64,000 nucleotides of DNA from Siphonodentalium dalli (GCA_032622095.1 CP136064.1:128327605-128391604), one strand, 5' to 3'; shown: positions 23,030 to 34,320, numbered from the stretch's first letter. Notes: generated by a model from the letters alone, not told the origin. Translations and numbers: made by a program.

Positions 23030-24020
23030 GGCAAGAAAATGACCTATTTTTTGCGCCAAATCCAACATGCTAATTGGTGAGCAAGGTTAATGCAGGAGCA
23101 GGTACTGCGGTATCCCGTAGGTAGGCCCCCAAAGTTTGATAGCTCTACTATAACAGCAAACTGTCAAACAGCGAGTGAGCTTCCGGTGGGTTCAGACTTT
23201 TTGCAAATGCCAACGAAAATCAAAGGGGGAAAAATTGTCTAAAAATCAAACATCGAGATAAAAAAAATTTGAATAGTGATTATGATAGATAGTATCCAAG
23301 CGCAACTTATTAGTATCTGCTTAATTCCCGCTAAAGTCGAAGGTTTACTCGTGGCGAGGCTTTATAATGTAAATAACCATAGTTAAGTGCTGAATCACTA
23401 AGCTATTTTTATCGCCAAATCCGACCGGGTTAATGAAGGAGCGAGGTAATGCAGGAGCAGGTACGTCGATATAATTTTGGTAATATCCCAAAGTTTGACC
23501 GCTCTACTTACAAAGACCATAGAGAGCTCGTGTTCCTGTGGGTACATATTGGCAAATTCCAACAAAAACCAAAAGTTTTAAAATACTTTAAAAAATCAAA
23601 TATGGAGATAGGTGGGTGTGATAGGGGGTATCAACGCCCAACTCTGGTGCGATTTCTTAAGTATCAGAGCAAAGGATTCACTCGTGGCGACGGTATATAG
23701 TGTAATACGTACTACATGCAGAGGAACACAGCCTACCATCGATATATGGCAAAAGGCGAAATTCGCCAATTTTCCCACCAAATTCAAACAGGCTAATGAA
23801 GGAGCGAGTGAAATGCGTGAGCATGTACCTCGGTATACCATAGATACATCCTGGAAGTTTGACTGTTGTGGTATAAAAGCAATCCGTCTAACGGAGAACG
23901 CGCATCGGTGTGGCTCGAGGCTTTCGGCAAATTCAAGTCAAACTCGCAAAGAAAAAAAAATGGAGAAATCGTGAATCGAGATGAAACAAATTGGATGTGG
24001 TGGGTACTATCCACCTGCAA
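23030..24020. repeat. ~365 bp diverged tandem repeat, 2.7 copies
   Basis: Units begin near 23,045, 23,415 and 23,775. Each has CCAAATCCRACVNGCTAAT, then GGAGC..GGTAATGCAGGAGCA, then AAAGTTTGACCGCTCTAC, then GGCAAATTCCAACNAAAA. Period is about 365 bp with substantial divergence between copies. No coding frame persists through all copies. Confidence 0.8.
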
Positions 24021-24236
24021 ATTTGGTGAATTTTTTTTACTTTTCAAATGAATGCGCAATGAGTTAATCAGGATTAAGTGTCCGATATTACATGCATTCA
24101 CTTATTATGTAGGAAAATACTCCCAGATGACTGTATACACTAGGAAATTTAATAAGTTCATGTAAAGGGTTAACGATATGATTATCTCTTTAAATAACAA
24201 ATTTGAAATAGTTTCGTGGGTATAAAACAATAAATA

Positions 24237-24482
24237 TGAATTGAAGACCCCTGTCCGGAAAGACTTCTATCAGCTAACATTGAATTTATATCGAATATTT
24301 TATCATGAAATGAGATGTTTAATTGGGACAAGTAATTGATCTATTTTTAGAACAGACCTGGTCACTGGTAACCACTTTTGTTCGTTAGCTAAACAACCAC
24401 ACCTTTTTAGACCAGAAGATATTCGAAATAAAATCAATATTAATCGATAGAAGCATTTCCGGACAGGAGTCTTCAACTCATA
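24237..24482. mobile_element. ~245 bp MITE with long TIRs
   Basis: TGAATTGAAGACCCCTGTCC at 24,237 is mirrored by GGACAGGAGTCTTCAACTCA at 24,461. The match continues imperfectly for about 65 bp (CGGAAAGACTTCTATCAGC against CGGAAATGCTTCTATCGAT). No clear target duplication could be fixed. Confidence 0.75.
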
Positions 24483-24514
24483 TCTAATATTTTATACCCT
24501 GATAACTATATAAT

Positions 24515-24890
24515 GCATTAAGTATAGGGTTATGGATATGTGTAGATCAGGGTTATGTTTAGGGTTAATGTTATGGGTAGGATCAGGTTTATAAATTGGG
24601 TTAGAGTTGTGGATATTGTTAATGTTAAAAAGGTGACGGTTTTATGCAAAGGATTTGGTTTTGGGTAAACTTGTATGTATGACTAGGCTTATCGAAAGGG
24701 TTATGGTAAGGGTCCAAGGGTTAGAGTTAAGTGCTGTGGATAAGGCTATGGAAAGGGTTATGGTAATGGATTGGCTACGATTAAGGTTGTTCTTATCGAA
24801 ATATTAGGGTTATGGAGTGGTTTATGGCTAAGGATTGGATATGGGTGGGTATAGAATTAAATTATGGATGGTGATCAGGGATGGGGAATT
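24515..24890. repeat. Degenerate GGGTTATGG-rich repeat
   Basis: The plus strand carries many variants of AGGGTTATGG and AGGGTTAGAG over about 375 bp with irregular spacing. It superficially resembles telomeric TTAGGG repeats, but the units are irregular and mostly contain TTATGG, so it is better described as low-complexity purine-rich DNA. Confidence 0.7.
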
Positions 24891-25384
24891 TATATGGAAG
24901 TATCAAAATTCTGCAGGCCAGAATTTTAACCCTCTAGTTTTAATTGAGATTAATTTCTTTCTCAATTTAAATAAAAAATAACAACATAACATCCACCAAG
25001 GTGACTCAATCAAATTTTGGTTTAAATCAGTCTAAAATCAAGAACATGCAAACAGCAGAAATTCAGAGCTCTATGAGATATGAGGAAGGTGCCTGCAATC
25101 ACAAAATGTTTACTTAACACCATATAGAAGTCACATTGATTATAAAGTAATAAATGAAATGGCAGTGTTAACAAAATCTGTTTGGAATGACAGCTTTGAT
25201 TAATAGCCTAAAATTCTCTGCCTGTTAAAGAGTTTGTATACAAAATGACCTATGGCTTATGATAACAAACTCCCACGGCCAAGTGTGAATGATGAATCTG
25301 ACAGTTAGGCCAGTAAAACTAAATACCTGTTTTCTCAGGCGATTCCATATGAGAAACTGGATGAGAAAGAAGGAGGCATTTTAC
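24891..25384. other. Non-coding interval
   Basis: AT-rich, with no open frame, repeat or hairpin of note. Confidence 0.5.
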
Positions 25385-26500
25385 TTAGCTTACCTGAGAT
25401 GAAGAATTGAGACATTTTGTGTGGATGGTCCCTAGGTGGCTGGGATTCAGTTCTGTTCAAATGGGGGTCACATGGTCAAAAAAGTGGCATAGCTAGGGAC
25501 CTAACTCTTTCCATCCATAGTAATTCTTAAACATCTTCTCAAGAATCATCGGGGCTATTTAGCTTATAATTTGTATGGAAGGTTCTTGTGTGACAGGGAT
25601 ACAGATGTGTTAAAATGAGGTCACCTGGTCAAATAAGGGCAGAGCCAGGGACATAACTTGTCCATCCATTGTAATTCTTAAAATGTCTTCCTATCAAGAA
25701 CCATCAGGCCTATTCAGCTTATATTTGGTATGGGTGACTAGGATTCAGATTTGATTCAGAATTGGTCAGAGCCACGGACATAATTCTTTCCCTCATCAGT
25801 TATTTTTAAAACATCTTCTCAAGAACCATTTGGCATATTTGGTATACATTTTGGTATAGAGAGTCCTTGGGTGACTGGGATTCAGATTTGTTGAAATGGG
25901 TTCACCAGGTCAAATAGGGGTGCGGCCAGGGACATAACTCTTCCCCCAAAGTAATTCTTAAAATGGCTCCTCAAGAGCCATCAGTCCTATTTAGCCTATA
26001 TGTAGTAACCAGTATGGAGGGTCCTTGTGTTACTTGGGACTGGGTTACAGATTTGTTAAAATGGGTTCGACCAATCAAGAAATGGCATTTGGTGTATATG
26101 GCCTATGGAGAGTTGGGATCAAAATTTGTTTGAATGGGGTCCACCATTAAAAAAGGGGAGCATGTCAGGTGTTAGTTAACTTTGCCACAGTTAGGAAAGC
26201 TTGAGGTATCAGTTGTAAAATTCCAACATGTGCAAAATAATTTTATGAACTTGGGAGTGTGTTTGCTTCAGTTGAGGGGGAGCAAACTATGGACTATGTG
26301 GGGTGGGGGGATCTGGACCATATTTCAAGGTGGACACCCCACTGCTCAACGGAGACCCTCTAGGCTATGTCCCTCTTTAGGACTACTTGTTTTTAAGTGA
26401 ATTTGACAAGTACTAACTCAAATGGTCTTCCAAGTCCCAGTCTTCCTAGTCTTTACAGTCTGGTGAGCGTCTCCACAGCCATTGACTGTCTTGTTTGAAC
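25385..26500. repeat. Pearl-like tandem-unit element, copy 2
   Basis: A degraded head (AGCTTACCTGAGATGAAGA) is followed by about five diverged ~170-180 bp units sharing TAGCTTATATTTGGTATGG, GGGTGACTGGGATTCAGATT and CAGGGACATAACTCTT. A tail follows, ending AGTCCCAGTCTTCC and TCTGGTGAGCG (about 26,430-26,500). The same tail closes the copy ending at 46,812 and occurs alone at 58,179-58,437. It lies just upstream of the first visible MRPL20 exon. Confidence 0.78.
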
Positions 26501-26725
26501 AATTTGTTTATCTTGATGTTAGATATGTCAGCTGTCCTGCGCCATCAGGAGCGCTTTCAAAAAAGGGTCCAATGACATTGATCATAATTTGTATAACGTT
26601 ATCGATCTTGGTTTCTTCTGTTATATCGCATAATTTGCAGTATATCACATGGGGGTATGCACTGGGCGAGAGCCCAGTTCTTTGTTTTCTATTTGTATTT
26701 GATTATTTGTTTCTTTTTTTACAAG

Positions 26726-26836
26726 AAATTCTATGGTAGGAAACAGAACTGCTTCACTATTGCAGTCAAGTATGGTCACAGAGCATTGCGGTATTCATCC
26801 AAATCTGGACAAATCAGACGAGACAATTTACAGGAG
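26726..26836 (+). CDS. MRPL20: MRPL20 exon (second or later)
   Basis: This 111 bp exon encodes 37 residues starting KFYGRKQNCFTIAVKYGHRA and ending RRDNLQE. It aligns without gaps to the HFRGRKNRCYRLAV...KKKNMRTL segment of animal mitochondrial ribosomal protein L20, a bL20-family protein of the large mitoribosomal subunit that binds 16S-type rRNA through basic helices. The acceptor is TTTTTTTACAAG and the donor GAG|GTATGC. The residue before F is K instead of the usual H. The upstream exon holding the ATG (about 25 residues, expected RYWRRK-like) was not found within the window. Confidence 0.88.
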
Positions 26837-27267
26837 GTATGCTGTAATATTCTGCTACCTGAACTTACTATCCTTCTGTATATTTCCACATCCTATTTAT
26901 TAATTGTTTGATTTGAAAACTATACCTATATCCAGAAAACAATTAACTCTAATTTTAAAAATGAATTAAGAGTTCCAGTGGTAATTCTACAAAACCCGAT
27001 TTTCTTTATATCAGATTCAACTGGATGGTATAAAGTAATATGTTTGGAAGTATTGATAGACACCTGAAATACAATATCTTGCTTGATTCAGCTTGTTTGA
27101 TTGAGAATTTTCTATTCATTTTAGTATAGCTTCAATTTATTTTGATGGGATATCAATAATAGTAAAAGTTTAAATATTTTTTCATGAACAGAATGACATT
27201 GTTTAGTATTTGTCACATTTGGATTTTCACATTTATTTCATTGAAGGAAAGCCAATATTTATGTTAA

Positions 27268-27522
27268 CCCTTTCATGATGGGAGTTGTGCTGGTGCGGTA
27301 TTAAAGACCCTGTGCCAGTGCATTCTCTAATATATGCGAGTCTCCCATAGGGAGCCTTGCATATATAAGAGAATGCACCGGCTTACAAGGTCAAGGTAAA
27401 TATTGTTAGACCAATGTATTCTTTTATATATGCGAGGCTCCATATGGGAGACTTTCATATATAACAGAATGAATTGACACAGGGTTTTTGCAAAATTTCA
27501 GGAAGCTCCAGTCATGGAAGTG
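27268..27522. mobile_element. TTAA-flanked double-hairpin MITE, copy 2
   Basis: About 255 bp with ends CCCTTTCATGATGGGAG and (reverse complement) CACTTCCATGACTGGAG. TTAA is at the left (27,264-27,267); the right site has mutated to TTAT. It folds into two hairpins: GTGCATTCTCTAATATATGC against its mirror ending GAGAATGCAC, and CAATGTATTCTTTTATATAT against its mirror. Same family as 20,829-21,043. It lies in the first visible MRPL20 intron. Confidence 0.8.
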
Positions 27523-27920
27523 TTATACCAGTATAAGTAAAAGCAAAGAACCCACACCCATATATGCACTCGTGTCATATATTAGGTTTTTTTTGTCCAT
27601 TTACCGAAATAAGCGGAAGCAATTTTGTATCTGCAGTTGTGGGAAATGGGAAAATTTAACAAATTAATTAAAAGTAATTTGAATTTACCAACAAACTGAG
27701 AAGCTAAGATCATAAGTTGTTGAAATTGTTAATTTGTTGAGAAAAACTTTCCCCACCCCTCAAAATTACATAGGATTTTATTCAGTGTGAGAAACTTTTG
27801 TTAGAAGGAAGGAGAATTACTGAGATTTTTGGCACAAATGGGATAGCAACCTGTTCAGAATATAACTGGGCATGTGAATTGGATGTGATTGTCATTATAC
27901 TACTCTTGTCCATCCATCAA

Positions 27921-28226
27921 CGGGGGCCTCGGTGGCTCACGGGTACCACTCCAAGCCGTTTCGCCCTCCAGCGCTGGCGATAAGGGTTCAAATCCACATG
28001 TTTCCATCGTGGACTTTGTAACTCTAAATCGTTATCTGGTGGAGTTGCCAGTTACTCGCCGATGGTCGTTGGTTTGCCGCACATGGTTGACGAGTTTAAT
28101 AGCCATTGAAATCACTGTTAGATTAGTCGCAAGTGTGCGGATTTCCTCCACCACTAAAACTGGCAATGTCGTGATGTGGCCTTAGTGGCTAAAGCGACAA
28201 TAACCCCCAATCAATCAATCAATCAA
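27921..28226 (+). mobile_element. tRNA-derived SINE with 13 bp TSD
   Basis: The head GGGGGCCTCGGTGGCTCACG is followed about 50 bp later by a B-box-like AGGGTTCAAATCCACA, giving a tRNA-like RNA polymerase III promoter. A body of about 200 bp follows, then a 3' tail of CAAT repeats. TCCATCCATCAAC flanks it at 27,908-27,920 and 28,227-28,239, the expected product of target-primed insertion. The target is the CCGTCCATCAACAATT head of a pearl-like element, which resumes directly after the SINE. Confidence 0.9.
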
Positions 28227-28800
28227 TCCATCCATCAACAATTGTCTTCTTCTCCAGAACCATAAGACCGATTGTGTTATTTGGTGTGGATGTTCCCTTG
28301 GTGACTCACATTCAGCTTTGTTCATATGAGGTCACCAGGTCAAATAGGGGCAGAGCCAGAGTCATAACTCTGTCTCTTCACAGTAATTCTTAAAACGACT
28401 TCTCAAGTACTGCTAGACTGACTGGGATCATATTTGGTGGGGATAGTCCTTATACGACTGGGATTCAGATTTGTTAAAATGGTATCACCAGGTCAAATAG
28501 TCGCGGAGCCAGGGACATAACTCTTCCCTCTATAGTAATGCTTAAAACAACTTCACAAGAACCATCACGCCTATTTAGCTTATATTTGGTATGGAGGGTC
28601 CTTGTGAGAGTGGGATTCAAATTGGGTTACCTGGTCAAATAGGGCCGGAGCCACTGACTAACACTTTCCCTCTTTCTATTAAAACGCCTTCTACTCCAGA
28701 ACTTCAAGACCGAATGGTGTCATATTTTGTGGGGATAGTCCCTTAGTGACTGGGATACACATTTGTTCCAAAGGGTTCAACAGTGACATTTTGATTTTTT
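28227..28800. repeat. Pearl-like tandem-unit element, copy 3
   Basis: Continues from the SINE target with ATAAGACCGATTGTG, GGTGTGGATGTTCCCTTGG and two to three ~175 bp units (CAGAGCCAGAGTCATAACTC, TAGCTTATATTTGGTATGG). It lies in the MRPL20 intron. After 28,790 it degrades into T/A-rich DNA. Confidence 0.75.
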
Positions 28801-30598
28801 TTTTAAAGAATTAATATAAAAAAATTAGTAGATTTTTTTTTTGAGATCGAACTCTTTGCTCAATTAAAATTTTTGAAATATCTTTTATTTTTAACTTAAA
28901 ATTTTGAAAATCTAACGATGTTATAACATCCTCTGGGGTACCTCAAGTCACTCCACAAAATGTTGTTGAAATTATTCCAGGGGTCTGAGAGAAAAATTGC
29001 AAACAGACAGATGGACAGAAATATTCAAGAAGCTTACTCTTGCCACTTGAAGGGTCAAGCTCCGCTGATATGTTGTTCATTCACATTCCCAAATGCAACA
29101 AAAATTCTTTGAAAAGTCATCTCTTCCACTGTCAATGCCAAGTCTGCCATGCAGTCTCTCCCATGTCCCATGTGGATTGGTAATTACACATGACATCTGA
29201 TCTTATCTGACACTGTTTGATAAACAAATAACAGTAACTGCTGGAGAATGTTTATTTGTGTCATTCATTTCAACTTAAATGAGATTAATTCCCATATAAA
29301 TAATCATATGCAGTTGTACATGTGGCAGGTGTTATAATCTAATGTATATATCGGCTATTAACTCTTTTTCATAGATGCTAATGATGTGTCTATCTATTAT
29401 GATGATAAATTCAAGAAACAATTATCAGTGGTACTATGCTGATAACCCTTCCCTAAATGTAACTAATTTTGAGGAAAATGAACTCACTTCAACTAAAATA
29501 TACTATTTGAAATTACTAGATCAATGGATCTCATTGATTGGGATTTACATTTGGTTCAAATAGTGGCAGATATTGGAGATTTAACACTGCCCACCAGTCC
29601 CATGCTTTTGAATTTGGTACTGGTATTCCCTATATTACCTGTAATAATTTTGATATATCAGTTTGGTTTTGATAATCTTATATATACATGTATATATTAT
29701 ATATAGTTTGAAATTAAAAGAAGTATCTGTTAATTGTTGATTATTTATTAAACAAATATGTACATAGCTATACCGGCTTCGGCACATCTTGGCCTTTTCA
29801 ATAGCTTAGCGTGACTGATGGACGTGTGGACTCATCTTGGTGTCTGTGCTGAAGAAAAACCATTGTAAATCACTTGATAATTAAATTAAATTGAATTAAC
29901 TTATATGAGGAACCTCATTAAATTGTTATGGCTTTGATAAATCACCAGACTTGCGGAACTCAAAACCACTCTAATGAAGCATGGTTATAACCTTAACATT
30001 AATAGATAAAGGCATCCAGAAAGCCCAATCATCTTTAGGCAGGTAAAACCAAATTCAAAAGTGGATAAAAGACCCCTTGCTATGGTAACATCCTATAACT
30101 CTTGAAATCCAGAGTGAACGGATACCCCTTTTAATTTTTGAACTATTCAATTCTTCACATCAGCCATCACTCACCTCGGATGACAATTTCTTCTGTTTTA
30201 AATATTATATATATAGACTGTTAACAACCCCCTGGTTTGATATATAAGCTGAGTGTAGAACCACTTAAGGTTGGGGGAAGGGGGTTTGGTTTTTACCCCC
30301 ATCTTTGGTATTCAGTGGAAAAGCTGTTGTATTTAGACCAACAAATGTCCACATTTAGAAAATTTCTAACTTTTTGTGGGATTTCAGGTTGGAAATTTCC
30401 AACAGTTGGAGAACTTGAAATACCATTTGTAAAATATATTGGTCCATTTGGGCGGGATGGGCTATGAGCTATGGGGGAGGGTTTTCACAGTTGGAAATTT
30501 CAAGATGGACACCCCCCCCCCCCCCACCACTCAACAAAGAGTTGTTTTAATGTGATTAGACAAGTACTGACTATTTGCACAAGTATAGCTGTGTTTGT
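28801..30598. other. MRPL20 intron sequence, repeats only
   Basis: No exon is supported. At 29,370-29,720 there are AT-rich open frames without recognisable domains. 29,775-29,850 (CGGCTTCGGCACATCTTGG, TTAGCGTGACTGATGG) looks like part of an interspersed repeat. A 14-base C run is at 30,512-30,525. The 30,260-30,590 part shows a TTTCAAG.TGGACACCCC motif shared with the tail of the pearl-like elements. Confidence 0.45.
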
Positions 30599-31050
30599 CA
30601 GCAAGCCTGAATTTATTATGTCTGATATTTGCAGAATGATGTCCACATAGGGTGAATTTAGTGACGCTATCCCGCACAGCAGGCTGGGGTCACCAAATTC
30701 ACCCTCTGTGGACCTGATCTGCTTTATGCCTCATCTTCTGGGTAGTATCTGTAGTCTCAAATTAACATAGTTTAGTTACTTTTTCACTTCTTTTAAGTTT
30801 CTATATCCCCTAATTTGCAGAAGATAAATTGCATAATCGAAGTGACTAATGGGTAAACAGCACCAACTTCAACTGGGTAAATTCAATGTGATCCTTAGGG
30901 TCTCCAATAGCAGTTGAGGCCTAAGCAAAATTATGTCCCCAGAGGGTGAATTTGGTGATGCTGGTCCACTATGTGGGATAGCATCACCAAATTAACACCC
31001 TGGGGACCTCATTCTGCAAATGTCAGATACAATAAATTCAGACTTGTCTG
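30599..31050. mobile_element. MITE with stem-loop at each terminus, copy 1
   Basis: The outer TIR, CAGCAAGCCTGAATTTATTA against (reverse complement) CAGACAAGTCTGAATTTATT, continues into TTTGCAGAATGATGTCCAC. Inside each terminus is its own ~90 bp hairpin with arms like AGGGTGAATTTAGTGACGCT and ACCAAATTCACCCTCTG. The same architecture occurs at 45,097-45,506. It ends 55 bp before an MRPL20 exon. Confidence 0.82.
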
Positions 31051-31105
31051 TCAGAGTTAATCGGGAGGATCTTACAAGAAGTAACTTGTTTGTATTCTGT
31101 TTCAG

Positions 31106-31183
31106 CTTCGTGCAACCAGACTGACTGCTGCCTGTCAAGAGCATAACATGGAATACAGCACATTCATGAGAGAACTCTCACTG
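31106..31183 (+). CDS. MRPL20: MRPL20 exon
   Basis: This 78 bp exon (26 codons) encodes LRATRLTAACQEHNMEYSTF plus MRELSL. It matches the conserved [20 protein letters not shown] stretch of animal MRPL20 with no indel and joins in phase 0 to the previous exon after ...NLQE. Acceptor TTCTGTTTCAG, donor CTG|GTAATT. The intron before it is 4,269 bp, long because it holds a SINE, a pearl-like element and MITEs. Confidence 0.93.
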
Positions 31184-31775
31184 GTAATTACCATCTGGAC
31201 CGGCAGTTTATTAGCAACCAGGGAGTTATCTTCAGTCTTGTGTATACTTGCTGAGAATGCTCCTCCCAAAATTTCCATTCAAAATATGATCAATGTCATC
31301 TTTTTGACATTCTTATTGTTCAATTATAATAGGGACCAGCCTAGAGCTTTCAAATTTGGAGAAGTCACTTCTCACTGTTTTTGGTTATTAGGGAGAAATG
31401 GACTGTTATCAGGGAGAAGTCATAATGACTGAAATTCAATTTAGACCCCAATATCACACTTATATGATTCAACAAGTATTATGCAACACAACAGCCCATT
31501 TATTAAACCATTATAGTGTATAAGACCACCATTACATAAATCAATAACTATACTTTAAGTATGCTGTTGGGACATGTTCATACTGGTATATGAGAGAGGA
31601 CACTTCTCCCTGGGACAAAAATAGGGAGAAATGGCACATTTTAGGGAGAAGATGTCTCCCAAGTCACCCTCTAGGCTGGTGCCTGGACATTACTGAAACA
31701 ATATTCTCGTAATTAAGGACTTGTACGATGGCTCGTGAATGTGAGTGACAAGGAATTTAATTGTCAGATAACAAA

Positions 31776-31874
31776 ACAGTTGTTGCCCTTCTTCTCGGGA
31801 CTCGTATGGGAGACATTGAGATTTGTCACTCGCTCGAGAACAGAATGTCTCCCGAGATGAAGGGCAACAACTGT
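31776..31874. mobile_element. 99 bp hairpin MITE next to splice acceptor
   Basis: ACAGTTGTTGCCCTTC...TCTCGGGACTC... is mirrored by CTCCCGAGATGAAGGGCAAC AACTGT, giving arms of about 45 bp. It ends 24 nt before the next MRPL20 exon, so it lies inside the branch-point region of that intron. Confidence 0.8.
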
Positions 31875-31898
31875 ATAGTGTCCTGTTCTTTATTACAG

Positions 31899-31964
31899 TC
31901 ACACATAGATCTCAACAGAAAGGTTTTGACAGATTTAGCAATATATGAACCAAGATCGTTCGAG
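31899..31964 (+). CDS. MRPL20: MRPL20 exon
   Basis: This 66 bp exon (22 codons) encodes SHIDLNRKVLTDLAIYEPRS plus FE, nearly identical to the most conserved block of the family ([20 protein letters not shown] in vertebrates). Acceptor TTCTTTATTACAG, donor GAG|GTAAGT, phase 0 on both sides. This block contributes to the rRNA-binding and bL21m-contact region of L20 in known ribosome structures. Confidence 0.95.
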
Positions 31965-32042
31965 GTAAGTCCTGTCACATTTATCATTGAAATATTCCCC
32001 TCAATATTTGTTTTATCACAATTCATGCCATATCTTATCATA

Positions 32043-32305
32043 TTAAGTTGTCATATCTATTCATATTAGGTTGTCATATCTTATCATATTAGGTTGCCAT
32101 ATCTTATCATATTAGGTTGCCATATCTTATCATATTAGGTTGCCATATCTTATCATATTAGGTTGCCATATCTTATCATATTTATAGGTTGCCATATCTT
32201 ATCATATTAGGTTGTCATATCTTATCATATTAGGTTGCCATATCTTATCATATTAGGTTGCCATATCTTATCATATTAGGTTGCCATATCTTATCATATT
32301 AGGTT
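32043..32305. repeat. 23 bp minisatellite, about 11 copies
   Basis: Unit TTGCCATATCTTATCATATT AGG, repeated head to tail with a few variants (TTGTC in some units, one unit with an extra TTAT). It lies in the last MRPL20 intron and is likely to vary in length between individuals. Confidence 0.95.
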
Positions 32306-33774
32306 GTCCAAGCAGCTTGTACAATTGGCACTTTCCATGACTCTTGAAACTTTTTATAATCCAAAGATCACATGTGTAAAGGTGAGTAGCAGGGCCTCTC
32401 CATAAAAGGAAAGCTTTCCCTTGCATGCCTCATTCTCACATTGACACATTCTCACCTAAAACTTTGTATTCTCAATTCTCCAATAATGATAACACTATCA
32501 TTGTCATCAAGCCGTGCCAGAGACCAGAGTCAGCATTTGTTGGTATACATGCTTACAAGTTAAAGGACGGGCACATGTTCACATACATGTTAATTACATC
32601 CTACTTTGTTTGCGTATGCGGTCAGGAAAAACCACCGAAAAACCTCTTTGGGAAAAATATTATGGAACCTGCTTTCGAAAGCAACATCTATAACGCAGCT
32701 CGAATGTGTGGAAATTCATTCTAATTGTTCAATTGTGCAACACAAACCTGTGCATGGACTATATATAACATACAAATATAAATTAACATTAATTTGTTAA
32801 TTAAATTGTTCAAATACACTATGATCGTGATCGAATGACACATTATATGCGTTTACTACTAGTATATAAATAATGATAAAGCTATCTTTTCATAGATAAA
32901 GTGCGATTCCCGCATTTAAATATTGCAATTAACATATATTAATGATTGTTCAACAAAAATAAGATAAAACATCAATTTGCACGATGTTCATCTGCATGAT
33001 GCTCATGCGTTATATGAATTTTTGTTTCTCAGATATATTTTCAACAAAAACATATCATTACATTATTTAAACATCAATCCATAACAATAATTCTGATGAA
33101 AAGACTATTGATATCACTAAATGAATTTATTATATCACACAATCGAATGATTTTTATCACTAAATGCTTTCTATTTTGTTATATTATTATTTTCAACAAA
33201 AGCATATCATTACATTATTTAAACGTCAATTCATAACATCACTCAATGTTTGAAACAAAAATTTGGAGCTGACCCAATCGACACGACGCTATGGCTAGAA
33301 ATGAAACAATACGCTCTGTACTCATGTAACAATAGTTACTTTCATTGGTCATGCACGACACGATAACACATCGTTCACTCATTATCACAAATGGCGAATA
33401 CAATATTTTTCGGCTAATCTGCTTTGCAGTAAACGCTGAAAAATTATCAATTCTGGAGGAGCTGCATCCCACTCACTTTGATTGAGGAAATTCTCAGGTA
33501 TGGCATCGATCATTTTCAAATAATGATTGGCTGCACTGAGTCAATTTATAACAGTTTAGTGTGAAAATGTTTCAATGTGGTGTGACACTGTAACCAGTGG
33601 GATGCTTACTAATGCGTGTTTAAGATAAAGTGATTATTTATAAGTTTGGAGTTTCTTCAATCATGTTGTATGGCTTCCTATCTCTTTGCTTTTATTCTGC
33701 GATAAATTGAGTGTAATAAGTTCAAAGAGAACTGTGAATACAATTAGATTTTCTGACACAATTTATTTTCACAG
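32306..33774. other. MRPL20 last intron, remainder
   Basis: No exon is seen. A direct repeat containing CATATCATTACATTATTTAA occurs at 33,042-33,085 and 33,191-33,235, indicating an old tandem duplication of about 150 bp. The rest is AT-rich. Confidence 0.5.
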
Positions 33775-33903
33775 AGTATTGTCAACCTGGTAAAAAGGAG
33801 ACTGGATGACACAGAATTCAAGTCGACAATTGAGAACCCCCCAGAGAACCTCAAACTATTCAGTACAAAACACATGTATGACTCGAAGAAGAAGGAGACA
33901 TGA
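33775..33903 (+). CDS. MRPL20: MRPL20 terminal coding exon
   Basis: After acceptor TTTATTTTCACAG the frame reads SIVNLVKRRLDDTEFKSTIE and continues NPPENLKLFSTKHMYDSKKKET to TGA at 33,901. The start matches the family's KSLAALASRRRHEGF region; the remaining tail is lineage-variable. Joining the four exons gives 127 residues, so with a missing N-terminus of about 25 residues the protein would be close to the usual ~150. All phases agree, so the gene looks intact where visible. Confidence 0.92.
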   Translation, partial: SIVNLVKRRLDDTEFKSTIENPPENLKLFSTKHMYDSKKKET

Positions 33904-34153
33904 CATGAAGAAATTGCTAGATTATTTTATGTACCAAGGTCACAGTGATCGATTATGTATGCAGAGATGTTAAAATTGGGCATCAGAATCGATACTAAGT
34001 TAAATAGTGGACATGATTCCTTTGGATGTGCCTGAAGTGTGTTGCAGAAATTCCTGGAAACAGAGATACAACTGAGGTTTATGCCCCTGCTGTGCCAGTT
34101 AACAGTTCCACCTCAAAATAGATTAAGCTATCATTTAAGGTTGATTGATTTTA

Positions 34154-34159
34154 AATAAA
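34154..34159 (+). promoter_or_regulatory. Candidate MRPL20 poly(A) signal
   Basis: AATAAA lies 251 nt after the MRPL20 stop codon and is the first canonical signal downstream, which would give a 3' UTR of about 270 nt. It sits in an A-rich run, so the assignment is tentative. Confidence 0.5.
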
Positions 34160-34194
34160 AAAAACAAATTTACTACAAACTTCTCAGGTTAATT

Positions 34195-34320
34195 TTTACA
34201 ACCAGATTACCGGAGAGCTGATTCGGTATAGATCGCAAATCTGATCGCCGATGTCGACACCGAATCGAATCTTCGAAAGGCACTAAATAACAAGTTTTTT
34301 ATTGGTCTATTTTTGTATTT
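34195..34320. repeat. GAATCGAATC-type interspersed repeat
   Basis: GCTGATTCGGTATAGATCGC and ATGTCGACACCGAATCGAAT CTTCG resemble segments at about 53,225-53,290 and 63,815-63,870. All three probably descend from one dispersed family with AATCGAATC-rich ends. Confidence 0.5.

Noticed and set aside
24515..24890. Interstitial telomere array
   Set aside because: Units are irregular and rarely exactly TTAGGG.
26482..26911. Longer frames around the first visible MRPL20 exon
   Set aside because: Most of their length is intron read-through beyond the acceptor at 26,725 and the donor at 26,837.
27921..28226. Functional tRNA gene
   Set aside because: Only A- and B-box-like segments are present; a cloverleaf does not form, and the long body with a CAAT tail and TSD indicates a SINE.
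32043..32305. CRISPR-like array
   Set aside because: Contiguous 23 bp tandem units without spacers: a minisatellite.
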